NCBI GenBank assembly: GCA_015067995.1
Contig: SVLJ01000006.1
Coordinates: 1-64,000 of the forward strand
Direction: 5' to 3'
Source: Oscillospiraceae bacterium
GTDB lineage: Bacteria > Bacillota > Clostridia > Oscillospirales > Oscillospiraceae
DNA length: 64,000 nt
A model generated the notes under the pieces. It was not told where the DNA came from. It searched no databases and worked only from the letters and a program-made list of their open reading frames with translations. Positions 9,039-17,782 of this stretch are shown in pieces. Positions within the stretch are counted from its first letter, which is position 1. Each line of letters opens with the position of its first letter. Made by a program: the position numbers and the translations under genes.

Positions 9039-10709
9039 ATGACATTGGGAGAAAAGATACGGCAGCTGCGGCAGGAAAAGGGCTTCTCTCAGGAGGAGCT
9101 GGCCGCGCATCTGAATGTCAGCCGCCAAGCAGTGAGCAAATGGGAGAAAGGCCTTTCTTATCCGGATACGGAAAATCTGCTGGCGCTGGCGGTGGTTTTT
9201 GAAGTGAGCGCGGACGAGCTGGCGGGAATTCGCCGAGACGAGAAAGAAGAAAATCCGACAGAGACCGTGCCGGAAACGGAGAACGTGCCGGTTGCACAGA
9301 AGAGATCAGTGAGACCGGCATATTGGGCTGCGGCGCTGTGCGTGCTTTTGCTGACGCTTGTGCCGCTGTGGGGGTTACTGCGCCAAACCGGTTCCGAAAT
9401 ACCGCCCGATGCGGCGGAAGGCTCGGGGCAAAGCGATCCGGAGCCGGGTAAATCTGCCGAAAGCACCGGACAGTCCGTTGTGCCGTCCGGCAGCTCCGGG
9501 ACTCCTGCGCAGGACGACCCGGTACAAAGTGATCCGTCCGGGAGTGCAGAGCAGACTGGAGCTGTACTGCCCCCGCCGTGGTCTCCTGTGGAGGAGCTTG
9601 GAGAGTTTGCTCTGCGGTGGATGACGGGTGTTGGCTGGGAGCATCTGACGGTCGGTGAGCAGGAGGCGCTTTTTCCGTTTGGAACCACCCTGCTTCCCAC
9701 AGAGCTGGAGAAGGTGTACGATACGGATTTCAGCGCAACGACGCTTCATGTTGTTTCCTGCGGAGCGCTGACGCTGCGGTATCTGCACCTTCGCGAGCCC
9801 GGGGCGGAGGCGCCGGAAACAGAGTGGGTGGACAGTGTGACCACCATCGTGCCCGGTTATGAAACGCCCCGCGGCATCAGCGTCGGCAGTGACGAGACGG
9901 AGGTTCTGCGCCGCTATGGCGATGCCCTGATCTATGCGGTGAAGGATTCTGGTTCCGGGGTCCTGTGCAAGCACGACTACAAGTATGTCTTTGCTCCGGA
10001 AACCGCTTTTGGGACGGCGGTGATCTTCTATATTTCCGAGGGTCATGTGGCCGGACTGGAGATCCGGGCCAATGATGACTTCGGAAACGAAGCGTGGCGG
10101 GTAAATCATAGAACCCGCTTTCCGGTGAAAAACGGAGCGCCGGACTTCAGCCAGCGGCGGGAGCCGGAGCGGGTGGAGATCGACGAGACCTGGGCGGTGT
10201 ATATCGCGCTCCATGCCCTGCGGGATGACGCAAATCTGTCGGCGGCAGAAACGTACGAGCATCGAAAAACCATTTTCCAAAACCTGCAGCATTTGGACTG
10301 GTGGGGATACGGAAGGCTTGGCGAGGCGGGAAAGGATGATCTGACCCGGCAGGAACTGCTGCACTGGCTGGCCCGGCAGAAGACCTTGTCTGCCGATGAG
10401 ATCACCGGTCTGCTGGCAGGTGCCTGCCGCTCCAATATGGACGGTTGGATACCGGAGAGTTATGCAAGCACCATGAGCGACGCCTGCGCCGCCTATCCGG
10501 TGGAATATGTCAAGGCGCTGGCGGCGGAGGAATTCAGCGATGCAGAGCGGGAAACCGTCCTTATGATGACAGCGCATGCCTGTGCCGGACAGGCGCAGAT
10601 TCAGGGAGAGATCCTTCCTGCGCTGGAGGGTGATCCGCTGCGCTATACAGACGCGGAGCGGGTCTGGGCGGACGCCCTGGCCCGACGCATCCGGGAGACC
10701 GCCAACTGA
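9039..10709 (+). CDS. XRE-family HTH protein with a membrane anchor and large extracytoplasmic domain
   Basis: A 556-aa chimera. Residues 5-60 form a Cro/C1-type helix-turn-helix (KIRQLRQEKGFSQEELAAHL and VSRQAVSKWEKG). Residues 61-93 are a charged linker, 94-114 a single transmembrane helix, and 115-185 a Ser/Pro/Gly-rich, low-complexity stalk. The remaining ~370 residues form an outer domain of mixed alpha/beta character with no motif I recognise. The topology (DNA-binding domain inside, sensor outside) suggests a one-component membrane regulator. The start lies shortly after an AGGAGG at 9020. It is flanked by terminators on both sides. The outer domain could bind a ligand or an envelope component; this is unproven. 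Confidence 0.85.
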   Translation: MTLGEKIRQLRQEKGFSQEELAAHLNVSRQAVSKWEKGLSYPDTENLLALAVVFEVSADELAGIRRDEKEENPTETVPETENVPVAQKRSVRPAYWAAALCVLLLTLVPLWGLLRQTGSEIPPDAAEGSGQSDPEPGKSAESTGQSVVPSGSSGTPAQDDPVQSDPSGSAEQTGAVLPPPWSPVEELGEFALRWMTGVGWEHLTVGEQEALFPFGTTLLPTELEKVYDTDFSATTLHVVSCGALTLRYLHLREPGAEAPETEWVDSVTTIVPGYETPRGISVGSDETEVLRRYGDALIYAVKDSGSGVLCKHDYKYVFAPETAFGTAVIFYISEGHVAGLEIRANDDFGNEAWRVNHRTRFPVKNGAPDFSQRREPERVEIDETWAVYIALHALRDDANLSAAETYEHRKTIFQNLQHLDWWGYGRLGEAGKDDLTRQELLHWLARQKTLSADEITGLLAGACRSNMDGWIPESYASTMSDACAAYPVEYVKALAAEEFSDAERETVLMMTAHACAGQAQIQGEILPALEGDPLRYTDAERVWADALARRIRETAN

Positions 10710-10720
10710 ACGAAAAACGA

Positions 10721-10757
10721 AGAAAAATCGGGCTGTCCAATACGGACAGCCCGATTT
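10721..10757. terminator. Bidirectional terminator
   Basis: A 14-bp perfect stem AAATCGGGCTGTCC/GGACAGCCCGATTT (10725-10738 with 10744-10757) lies between convergent genes, with T-rich flanks on the minus side. Confidence 0.85.
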
Positions 10758-10772
10758 GTATGTGCGCGTATC

Positions 10773-11741
10773 TTAGAACTTGTTGCCGAAGAAAGCAACC
10801 TTGTCGCCGTTGCCGGTGAGCACCTGAACGATTTCCTCGCAGGAGGTCATGGTGCAGCGCTCCACAGAGTCCTGAGTGGCGGCGCCGGTGTGGGGAGTGA
10901 GGATGATGTTCTCCATGGTGACGAAGGGATGATCCATGGGCAGGGGCTCCTGCTCGAACACGTCCAGAGCAGCACCGTAGAGCTTCTGCTCCTCCAGGGC
11001 GCGGATCAGGTCGGCCTCCACGATCAGGTCGCCGCGGGCGCAGTTGATGAACCATGCGGAGGGCTTCATCATGCTGAACTGCTTGTAGCCGATGCTGTGG
11101 CGGGTATCATCGTTGGACTGCAGGTGGATGCTGACATAGTCAGCCTCCTGCCATACCTCGTCGGGAGTGGCCTTCAGCTCGATGTCAACATGCAGCATTT
11201 CGGGCTTGATGAAGGGGTCATAAGCGATGGCCTTCATGCCGAAGCCGTTCACCAGAATGCTGGCGAAGCACTGGCTGATGCGGCCGGCGCCAATGAGGCC
11301 GATGGTGTGGCCGCGCAGGTCGTGGGTGCCGGTCAGCTGATAGCGGACGTCGAAGTTGCCGCTGCGCATCTGGTTATCCACATAGCGGTAACGCTGAGCG
11401 CACATCAGCAGCAGCATGGCGGCGTGCTCGGCAACGGTGTTCATGTTGCCGGCGGGGCTGAACACCACGCGGATCTTCTTCTCGGTGGCGTAGGGAATGT
11501 CGATGTTGTCCAGACCGGCGCCCTGCTTGGCGATAACCTTCAGGTTGGCGCTGGCGTCCATCATGGCGGGGGTGATCTTGTCAACGCGGCAGAAAATGGC
11601 GTCCACCTGGTTGTCGGCGATCTCCTTGATCCACTCGGCCTCGCTGTTGCCGGTGGAGGTGATGACCTCTACGCCGTTGGCCTTCAGATACTCGTGGCCG
11701 CACTTGTCCATATGCTTCAGAGTCAGAACCTTGAAACCCAT
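10773..11741 (-). CDS. D-isomer-specific 2-hydroxyacid dehydrogenase
   Basis: A 322-aa NAD(P)-dependent oxidoreductase of the family containing phosphoglycerate, hydroxypyruvate and D-lactate dehydrogenases. The Rossmann motif IGLIGAGRIS (about 147-156) and the catalytic Arg-Glu-His triad (R236 in NCARGDL, E265 in FEQEPLP, H284 in LTPHTGAAT) are all present. It lacks the C-terminal ACT/ASB domains of long SerA, so it is a short-form enzyme. AGGAGG precedes the ATG. The leader is unusually long (about 165 nt) and AT-rich, with a small hairpin at 11766-11781. The substrate is unresolved; no ser genes lie next to it. Confidence 0.88.
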   Translation of the reverse strand: MGFKVLTLKHMDKCGHEYLKANGVEVITSTGNSEAEWIKEIADNQVDAIFCRVDKITPAMMDASANLKVIAKQGAGLDNIDIPYATEKKIRVVFSPAGNMNTVAEHAAMLLLMCAQRYRYVDNQMRSGNFDVRYQLTGTHDLRGHTIGLIGAGRISQCFASILVNGFGMKAIAYDPFIKPEMLHVDIELKATPDEVWQEADYVSIHLQSNDDTRHSIGYKQFSMMKPSAWFINCARGDLIVEADLIRALEEQKLYGAALDVFEQEPLPMDHPFVTMENIILTPHTGAATQDSVERCTMTSCEEIVQVLTGNGDKVAFFGNKF

Positions 11742-12222
11742 AGCTGTGATCCTCCTAAGAATTTGGCCGGTAATATCCGGCTGTTATTTAAGATGTGCAA
11801 GAAGTGACAGAAAACTTGCAAAAACTTGGACTGATAGAGCAAAAGTACAACGCTCATTAAGAAAAGCAAATACACATTTTAGAAAAAACTTATTCTTTAA
11901 GGCGTACACATATATATTAATTCGGAATGCCAAGGAAGTCAACCAGAAAATCACAAAAAAATGAATAAAATCCTGCAAAAATTTTAACGATTCCGTCAAA
12001 AAACGATTTTCTTGCAAAAAAGCGAGCAGGAGACGATATTTTTGGAAAATAAGCGCCATTTTTTATACAAAAATATTAAATGGAAATAAATGAAATCAAT
12101 GTGATTGCCAACGTGCTGAGCGGCTGCCGGAGGATCCATCTGAATACTGCGGCGGCAATGCTGCAAGATTGACATTGGAGCAGGTAAAATTTCGAAACCG
12201 ACGGCAGAGTGGTAGAATTATC
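11742..12222. other. AT-rich intergenic region between divergent genes
   Basis: A stretch with no supportable gene, clearly richer in A and T than its neighbours. It contains the leader and promoter of the minus-strand dehydrogenase. The half nearer recJ shows no repeat or RNA motif I can name. Short open frames here lack ribosome-binding sites and coding character. Confidence 0.6.
11914..11942 (-). promoter_or_regulatory. Candidate sigma-A promoter of the 2-hydroxyacid dehydrogenase
   Basis: On the minus strand TTGACT, a 17-bp spacer and TAATAT. It would give a 5' UTR of about 165 nt with a GCCGG/CCGGC hairpin (11766-11781) just upstream of the RBS. Confidence 0.6.
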
Positions 12223-12251
12223 TTTACGTTTCTCTGTAACTTTGCTATAAT
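12223..12251 (+). promoter_or_regulatory. Sigma-A promoter of the recJ operon
   Basis: TTTACG (12223-12228), a 17-bp spacer and TATAAT (12246-12251), with TGC directly in front of the -10 box. Confidence 0.8.
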
Positions 12252-12315
12252 TACATAATTAAACTTATAATCTGGAGTGGTATTGCCATTTTGCAGAAAG
12301 AGAGGGGGCGTATCG

Positions 12316-14391
12316 ATGAAATTTGAAAAATGGAATATCGGTACGCCGGTACAGCAGGACGTGGATTTGCTGTGTGCTGCCGGATATCCGTACCTGCTTT
12401 CCACTGTGCTGGCAGCCCGTGGAATTGTCACGCCTGAGAGCGCGGCGGAGTTTTTGGATCGCGAACGGTGCCTGTCCATTTCTCCGCTGCTGATGAAGGA
12501 TATGGATAAGGCGGTGGCCAGAATTCAAAAGGCCATCGCAGAGGGAGAGACTGTTGCCGTATTCGGCGATTATGATGTGGACGGCATTACCTCCACTGTG
12601 GTGGTGATGGATTATCTCAAGCGCTGCGGCGTTTCCTGCCTGCGGTATATTCCGCGGCGCATTGAGGACGGCTATGGCCTGTCCAAGGAAGCGATCCTGA
12701 ACCTGTGGGAGCAAGGGGCAACACTGATGATCACCGTGGACTGCGGCATTACAGGAAACGAGGAAGTGGATTACGCCAACTCTCTCGGTATGGATGTGGT
12801 CATTACGGATCACCATGAGTGCAAGGAGATGCTGCCCAACGCGTTGGCTGTGGTGGATCCCCACCGGGAGGACTGCACCTATCCCTTCCAGCATCTGGCC
12901 GGCGTGGGTGTGGCACTGAAGCTGGTTTTAGCGTTGGGCGGTGAAAGCAGAGAGGACGCCCTCTTTGCCCGCTACAGTGCGCTGGCGGCCATTGGCACCA
13001 TTGCCGATGTGATGCTGATGGAGGGGGAAAACCGCACCATTGTCCATTGCGGACTGGAATCCCTGCCGCACACGGACTTTGTGGGAGTCCATGCGCTTTT
13101 GAAGGAAGTGGGATTGCTGGGTAAGCCCATTACCTCTATCCAGATCGGCTTTGTGCTGGCACCCCGAATCAACGCAGCCGGGCGTATGGGCGAGGTGGAT
13201 CTGGCGGCAGACCTGCTGATGACCTCTGACCCTGCGGAGGCAGAGGAGCTGGCTCGTGCCCTGTGTGAGCTGAACCGTGAGCGGCAGAGTGTGGAGCAGG
13301 CGATCTGTGCCGACGCTATGCGGCAGATCCAGACACTGCGGGACGAGGATCGCAGCGCACTGGTGCTGGCCAGTGAGAAATGGCATCAGGGTGTGGTGGG
13401 CATTGTTGCCTCCCGACTCAGCGAAAAATTCTCCTGTCCCAGTTTTATGATTCATATTAATGATGGTATGGGCAAGGGCTCCTGCCGTTCCTACGGAGGA
13501 TTCAACCTGTTTTCTGTGCTGGAGAGCTGCTCCGATCTGCTGGATGGTTTTGGTGGTCATGAGCTGGCGGCCGGTTTCACCATTCAGGAAGAAAATATCC
13601 CCGCGTTCCGCACCAGAATGAACCGTTTTGTCCGCTCCTCTATGGATGGAGAGCTGCCGGTTTCCTCGCTGGAGGTGGATGCCCCGGTACTGAATCTCGG
13701 TGCGGTGACGTTATCGGAGGTGGAACATCTTTCCATGCTGGAACCCTACGGCTCCGGCAATCCCCGGCCTGTGTTTGCGCTGCTGGGCGCTACGGTGGAC
13801 GCTGTGCAGTCTGTGGGCCAGGGCAAGCATCTGAAGCTGCGGCTGTCCAAGGGCAGCGCACGGTTTGATGCGATTTTCTTCTCTGCTACGGCGGAGGAGT
13901 GCGATATCGTGGGCGGCAGTCGTGTGGACGCAGCCTTCTACCTGCAGACCAATACCTTCCGCAACCAGACCAGTCTGCAGCTGCAGCTGGTGGATATTCG
14001 CCCGTCACTGACGGCAAGCCGTCACGAGGCGGAAGCGCTGGAACTGCGGGAACGCTGCTGCAGTAACGCAGCACTGACGGCGCAGGAGAAGAGTCGGCTG
14101 CGAACCAGCCGCGAACAGTTCGGCGCCTGCTGGACGGTGCTGGAACGGCAGCTGCGCAAAGGTAAGATCGAAACGGCAGAGCTGCCTTTCCTGCGGCGGC
14201 TGGCCGTCGCGGCAGGCGGAAACGAAAGCTTCCTGCGGACGGCACTGGCACTGGAGGTCTTTGCGGAGCGCGGCCTGATTGTGCTGGAACGGAACAACGG
14301 ACGTGTAAGGTTGTGTCTGATGCCGATGCAGGGCAAGGTGGATCTGTTCGCCTGCCCGTATCTGCAGCGGCTGCAATCGGAATTGAGGTGA
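12316..14391 (+). CDS. recJ: Single-stranded-DNA-specific exonuclease RecJ
   Basis: A 691-aa 5'-3' ssDNA exonuclease of recombination and mismatch/base-excision repair. The DHH phosphoesterase core is intact: GDYDVDG at 84-90, VDCGI at 141-145 and DHH at 165-167, followed by the DHHA1 region with FGGHELAAGF and the OB-fold. A C-terminal extension of about 120 residues is rich in charged residues, as in Firmicutes RecJ. The ATG at 12316 was chosen because AGAGGGGG lies upstream and the frame's earlier methionine at 12277 falls before that site. It is followed after 5 nt by rel, giving a recJ-rel-dtd order common in Clostridia. Confidence 0.94.
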   Translation: MKFEKWNIGTPVQQDVDLLCAAGYPYLLSTVLAARGIVTPESAAEFLDRERCLSISPLLMKDMDKAVARIQKAIAEGETVAVFGDYDVDGITSTVVVMDYLKRCGVSCLRYIPRRIEDGYGLSKEAILNLWEQGATLMITVDCGITGNEEVDYANSLGMDVVITDHHECKEMLPNALAVVDPHREDCTYPFQHLAGVGVALKLVLALGGESREDALFARYSALAAIGTIADVMLMEGENRTIVHCGLESLPHTDFVGVHALLKEVGLLGKPITSIQIGFVLAPRINAAGRMGEVDLAADLLMTSDPAEAEELARALCELNRERQSVEQAICADAMRQIQTLRDEDRSALVLASEKWHQGVVGIVASRLSEKFSCPSFMIHINDGMGKGSCRSYGGFNLFSVLESCSDLLDGFGGHELAAGFTIQEENIPAFRTRMNRFVRSSMDGELPVSSLEVDAPVLNLGAVTLSEVEHLSMLEPYGSGNPRPVFALLGATVDAVQSVGQGKHLKLRLSKGSARFDAIFFSATAEECDIVGGSRVDAAFYLQTNTFRNQTSLQLQLVDIRPSLTASRHEAEALELRERCCSNAALTAQEKSRLRTSREQFGACWTVLERQLRKGKIETAELPFLRRLAVAAGGNESFLRTALALEVFAERGLIVLERNNGRVRLCLMPMQGKVDLFACPYLQRLQSELR

Positions 14392-14396
14392 GTCAG

Positions 14397-16604
14397 ATGA
14401 CGATACAGGAACAATATCAGCAGTTGGAACAAACTGTTTTGAGCTATAATCCCGGTGCGGATATCCAGAAAATCCGCGAGGCTTTTGAATTTGCGGACAA
14501 ATGCCACAGCCAGCAAAAGCGTAAGAGCGGTGAGCCGTATATCATCCACCCGCTGGCGGTGGCTCAGATCGTGGCGGAGGAGCTGAAGCTGGACTCAGAA
14601 TCCATTGAGGCGGCTCTGATGCATGACTGCATTGAGGACAGTGAGACGGATCACGACGAGATATCCCGACTGTTTTCTCCCACCGTGGCGGATCTGGTGG
14701 AGGGCGTCAGCAAGCTGACCCGTATGCAGTATGCCACCAAAGAAGATGAGCAGATGGAGAACCTGCGGAAAATGCTCATTGCCATGTCCAAGGATATTCG
14801 CGTGATCCTCATCAAGATTTCTGACCGTCTGCACAACATGCGCACCATGGAGTATCAGACGCCGGTGAAGCAGAAACAGAAGTCTCTGGAAACCATGGAG
14901 ATCTACGCACCCATTGCCCATCGTCTGGGCATGCAGCGCATGAAGTGGCAGCTGGAGGACCTCTCTCTGAAATATCTGGACCCTGTGGGGTTCCATGAGA
15001 TCACTTCCCGTCTGGACGAGCGCAAACCGGAGTATGACGCTTTTATGGCCAAGACCCAGAAGCAGATCGACCGGCGGCTGGAGGAAATGCACATCAGCCA
15101 TGTGGTCTATGGCCGCATGAAGCATCCCTATTCCATTTACCGCAAAATGTTCAGTCAGAACAAATCTCTGGACGAGATACTGGATCTGTTTGCTTTCCGC
15201 GTGGTGGTGGACAATGTGGGCGACTGCTACAATGTGCTGGGAGTGGTTCACGATCTGTATAAGCCTATTCTTGGCCGGTTCAAGGATTATATCGGAACGC
15301 CCAAGCCCAACGGTTATCAGAGTCTGCACACCACAGTCATGGGTTCGGACGGCCTCCCCTTTGAGGTGCAGATCCGTACGCAGGAGATGCATGAGATCGC
15401 CGAGTACGGTGTCGCCGCGCACTGGAAGTATAAGCAGAACGGACAGGGCGGCGGTGCGGAAGGCCGCTATGAATGGGTGCGCCGTCTGCTGGAAAATCAG
15501 GAAGGCACCGATGCGGAGGAATATATCCACACGCTGCGCGTGGATCTGTTCTCCGATGAGGTTTTCGTCTTCACACCCAACGGCGACGTGCAGAACCTGC
15601 CCGCCGGTGCCACGCCCATTGACTTTGCGTACTCCGTCCACTCTGCCGTCGGCAACCGCATGGTGGGTGCCAAGGTCAACAACCGCATCGTCACGCTGGA
15701 TTGCCAGCTGAAAAACGGCGATATCGTGGAGATCATTACCTCCAAGTCTTCCAAGGGTCCCAGCCGTGACTGGCTTAAGATCGCCCGTTCCAGCGAGGCT
15801 CGCAGTAAGATCCGTCAGTGGTTCAAGAAGGAACGGCGTGAGGAAAATATTGCCAACGGCCGCAGCGCCTTTGAGGCGGAGCTGAAGCACGCGGGACTGT
15901 CTATGAAGGAAGTGCTGGCACCGGATGTGCTGCCGCTGCTGATGAAGCGCGTGGCTTATGCCACTCTGGATGATCTGTATGCAGCCATCGGCTACGGCGG
16001 CTTTACCGCCCAGAAGGCTGTCAGCCGTATTCAGGGCGAGCTGAATCGGGTCAACAAGCAGCAGCAGGCGGAAAAAGCCGCTCAGGAGCTGCTGGAGGAA
16101 AAACAGGAGGAGAAAAAGCAGGAGCCTGTCAAGACCCGCAGAAGCGAGCAGGGCATTATTGTGGAGGGATTGGACAACTGTCTGGTGAAGTTCTCCAAGT
16201 GCTGCACGCCTGTACCCGGAGATGACATTGTGGGCTTCATCACCCGGGGCTACGGCGTATCTGTTCATCGGGCGGACTGCCCCAATGCGTCTGAGGCGCG
16301 GCGCAGCGCACCGGAGCAGGAGGGGCGCTGGATCGATGTCAGTTGGGGCGACAAGGTCAACGACAAGTACCAGACCTCCATCGAACTGGTCTGCAAGGAC
16401 CGCAGCAATCTGCTGCTGGATGTTTCGGCCGCTCTGTCCACCAGCAATGCCTTTGTGATCGGCGTACACTGCCGCAGCACGGAGGACGATTTTGCCATGA
16501 TGCATATCGATCTCCATGTCCGTGACGGCAAGCATCTGCAGACCATCATGAACAAGCTGCATCAGGTTTCCGGCGTGCTGAAGGTTACCAGACCGGCAGG
16601 CTGA
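14397..16604 (+). CDS. rel: Bifunctional (p)ppGpp synthetase/hydrolase, RelA/SpoT homologue
   Basis: A 735-aa long RSH enzyme that makes and degrades the stringent-response alarmone. The domains are in the usual order: HD hydrolase with intact LMHDCIED (about 74-81), synthetase with GRMKHPYSIYRKM and GTPKPNGYQSLHTTV, TGS domain (FVFTPNGDVQNLPAGATPIDFAYSVH), helical/zinc-finger region with KFSKCCTPVPGDDIVG, and C-terminal ACT domain. The intact HD motif and the basic RxK form of the synthetase motif point to a bifunctional enzyme rather than a synthetase-only RelA. The ATG at 14397 follows GAGGTGAGTC and lies five bases after the recJ stop. Confidence 0.95.
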   Translation: MTIQEQYQQLEQTVLSYNPGADIQKIREAFEFADKCHSQQKRKSGEPYIIHPLAVAQIVAEELKLDSESIEAALMHDCIEDSETDHDEISRLFSPTVADLVEGVSKLTRMQYATKEDEQMENLRKMLIAMSKDIRVILIKISDRLHNMRTMEYQTPVKQKQKSLETMEIYAPIAHRLGMQRMKWQLEDLSLKYLDPVGFHEITSRLDERKPEYDAFMAKTQKQIDRRLEEMHISHVVYGRMKHPYSIYRKMFSQNKSLDEILDLFAFRVVVDNVGDCYNVLGVVHDLYKPILGRFKDYIGTPKPNGYQSLHTTVMGSDGLPFEVQIRTQEMHEIAEYGVAAHWKYKQNGQGGGAEGRYEWVRRLLENQEGTDAEEYIHTLRVDLFSDEVFVFTPNGDVQNLPAGATPIDFAYSVHSAVGNRMVGAKVNNRIVTLDCQLKNGDIVEIITSKSSKGPSRDWLKIARSSEARSKIRQWFKKERREENIANGRSAFEAELKHAGLSMKEVLAPDVLPLLMKRVAYATLDDLYAAIGYGGFTAQKAVSRIQGELNRVNKQQQAEKAAQELLEEKQEEKKQEPVKTRRSEQGIIVEGLDNCLVKFSKCCTPVPGDDIVGFITRGYGVSVHRADCPNASEARRSAPEQEGRWIDVSWGDKVNDKYQTSIELVCKDRSNLLLDVSAALSTSNAFVIGVHCRSTEDDFAMMHIDLHVRDGKHLQTIMNKLHQVSGVLKVTRPAG

Positions 16605-16672
16605 GCTTGTCGCAAAGTCCGCTTGAGTTCGTTTCCGCCTGACGGCGAAAACTGCGTATAAGGAGTATTAAT

Positions 16673-17119
16673 ATGCGTGCAGTTGTTACCAGAGTGCAGC
16701 ATGCCTCTGTCGCCATTGACGGGGCAGTGCGCGGCCAGATCGGCAAGGGCTTTCTGATTCTGCTGGGCATCACCCATGAGGATACGGAGGCACTGGCGGT
16801 GAAGCTGGCGGACAAGATCTGCTCTCTGCGGATTTTTGAGGATGAAAATGGGAAAATGAACGTTGGCCTTGCAGAGGCCGGCGGTGAGCTGCTGGTGATT
16901 TCTCAGTTTACCCTGTACGGCAGCTGTAAGAGGGGACGCCGTCCGGACTTTCTGGCGGCTGCCCGGCCGGAGGCCGCCATTCCGCTGTATGAAAAGTTTG
17001 TGGCCCGCTGCGCGGAAAACGGGTTTCGGGTACAAACCGGCGAATTCGGTGCAGACATGAAGGTGGATTCGCTGAATGATGGGCCTCTGACGCTGATTCT
17101 GGATACAGATCAGCTGTAA
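16673..17119 (+). CDS. dtd: D-aminoacyl-tRNA deacylase
   Basis: A 148-aa cytoplasmic proofreading enzyme that removes D-amino acids (and glycine mis-charged on tRNA-Ala) from tRNA. The family signatures SQFTLYG and NDGPLT (the Gly-cisPro region) are present, and the length is exactly that of canonical DTD. The start ATG follows AAGGAG. It sits 68 nt after rel and 36 nt before the MBL hydrolase, within the recJ operon. Confidence 0.95.
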   Translation: MRAVVTRVQHASVAIDGAVRGQIGKGFLILLGITHEDTEALAVKLADKICSLRIFEDENGKMNVGLAEAGGELLVISQFTLYGSCKRGRRPDFLAAARPEAAIPLYEKFVARCAENGFRVQTGEFGADMKVDSLNDGPLTLILDTDQL

Positions 17120-17155
17120 GACAGGGTGGCTTGATGAACGGAAGGAGAGTTTTCC

Positions 17156-17782
17156 ATGGAAATCAAAATGATGCAGGTTGCGCCTCTGGGCACAAACTGC
17201 TATCTGGTCTGTGACGAAACGGAAAAGGTCTGCGCCGTGGTGGACCCCGGCGGCAGCGCCAAGGGAGTCGCCGCGGCTATTCGTGAGACCGGCTGTGAGC
17301 CGGTGTGTATTCTGCTGACCCACGGTCATTACGACCACACCGGCGGTGTGGATGGCCTGCGTGAGGTCTGGCCGGATATCCGGGTATATCTCAGCCATAA
17401 GGATCGTTTTCCACCGGAAAGTGCAGAGGCACGCCTGTTCCTGCCGCTGGGCGGGGAGATCACCGACTATGGCGAGGGTGATACCGTCACCGTGGGAACG
17501 CTGGCCATTCGGGTACTCAGCACTCCGGGCCATTCCGAGGGCAGCGTATGTCTGCTGTGCGGGGATGTGCTCATCAGCGGCGATACCCTGTTTGCGGATT
17601 CCTGCGGCCGCACGGACTTTACCGGCGGCAGTATGCGGAAGATGATGACCTCCCTGCGGCGTCTGGCACAGCTGGAGGGCAATCCGGCTGTTTTGCCCGG
17701 CCACATGGAAACTTCCGATCTGGACACCGAGCGCAGAAGAAATCCCTATGTGCTGCAGGCACTGAGGAGCAATGCGGAATGA
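17156..17782 (+). CDS. MBL-fold metallo-hydrolase (glyoxalase II-like)
   Basis: A 208-aa metallo-beta-lactamase-fold protein with the dinuclear metal motif THGHYDHTGG (HxHxDH). Further ligand histidines lie at STPGHSEG and in PGHM near the C-terminus. Proteins of this size and placement (after dtd) are usual in Clostridia and are annotated as hydroxyacylglutathione-hydrolase-like, but glutathione is not expected here and the true substrate is unknown. GGAGAG precedes the ATG. The stop codon overlaps the hemZ start (ATGA), which indicates translational coupling. Confidence 0.88.
   Translation: MEIKMMQVAPLGTNCYLVCDETEKVCAVVDPGGSAKGVAAAIRETGCEPVCILLTHGHYDHTGGVDGLREVWPDIRVYLSHKDRFPPESAEARLFLPLGGEITDYGEGDTVTVGTLAIRVLSTPGHSEGSVCLLCGDVLISGDTLFADSCGRTDFTGGSMRKMMTSLRRLAQLEGNPAVLPGHMETSDLDTERRRNPYVLQALRSNAE

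Noticed and set aside
11784..12059. 91-codon minus-strand frame in the AT-rich gap
   Set aside because: It consists of Phe/Leu-rich translation of A/T runs, has no RBS, and overlaps the dehydrogenase promoter and leader.
14595..16562. 655-codon minus-strand open frame over rel
   Set aside because: It is antisense to a gene with every RSH domain intact, and has no RBS or family signature of its own.
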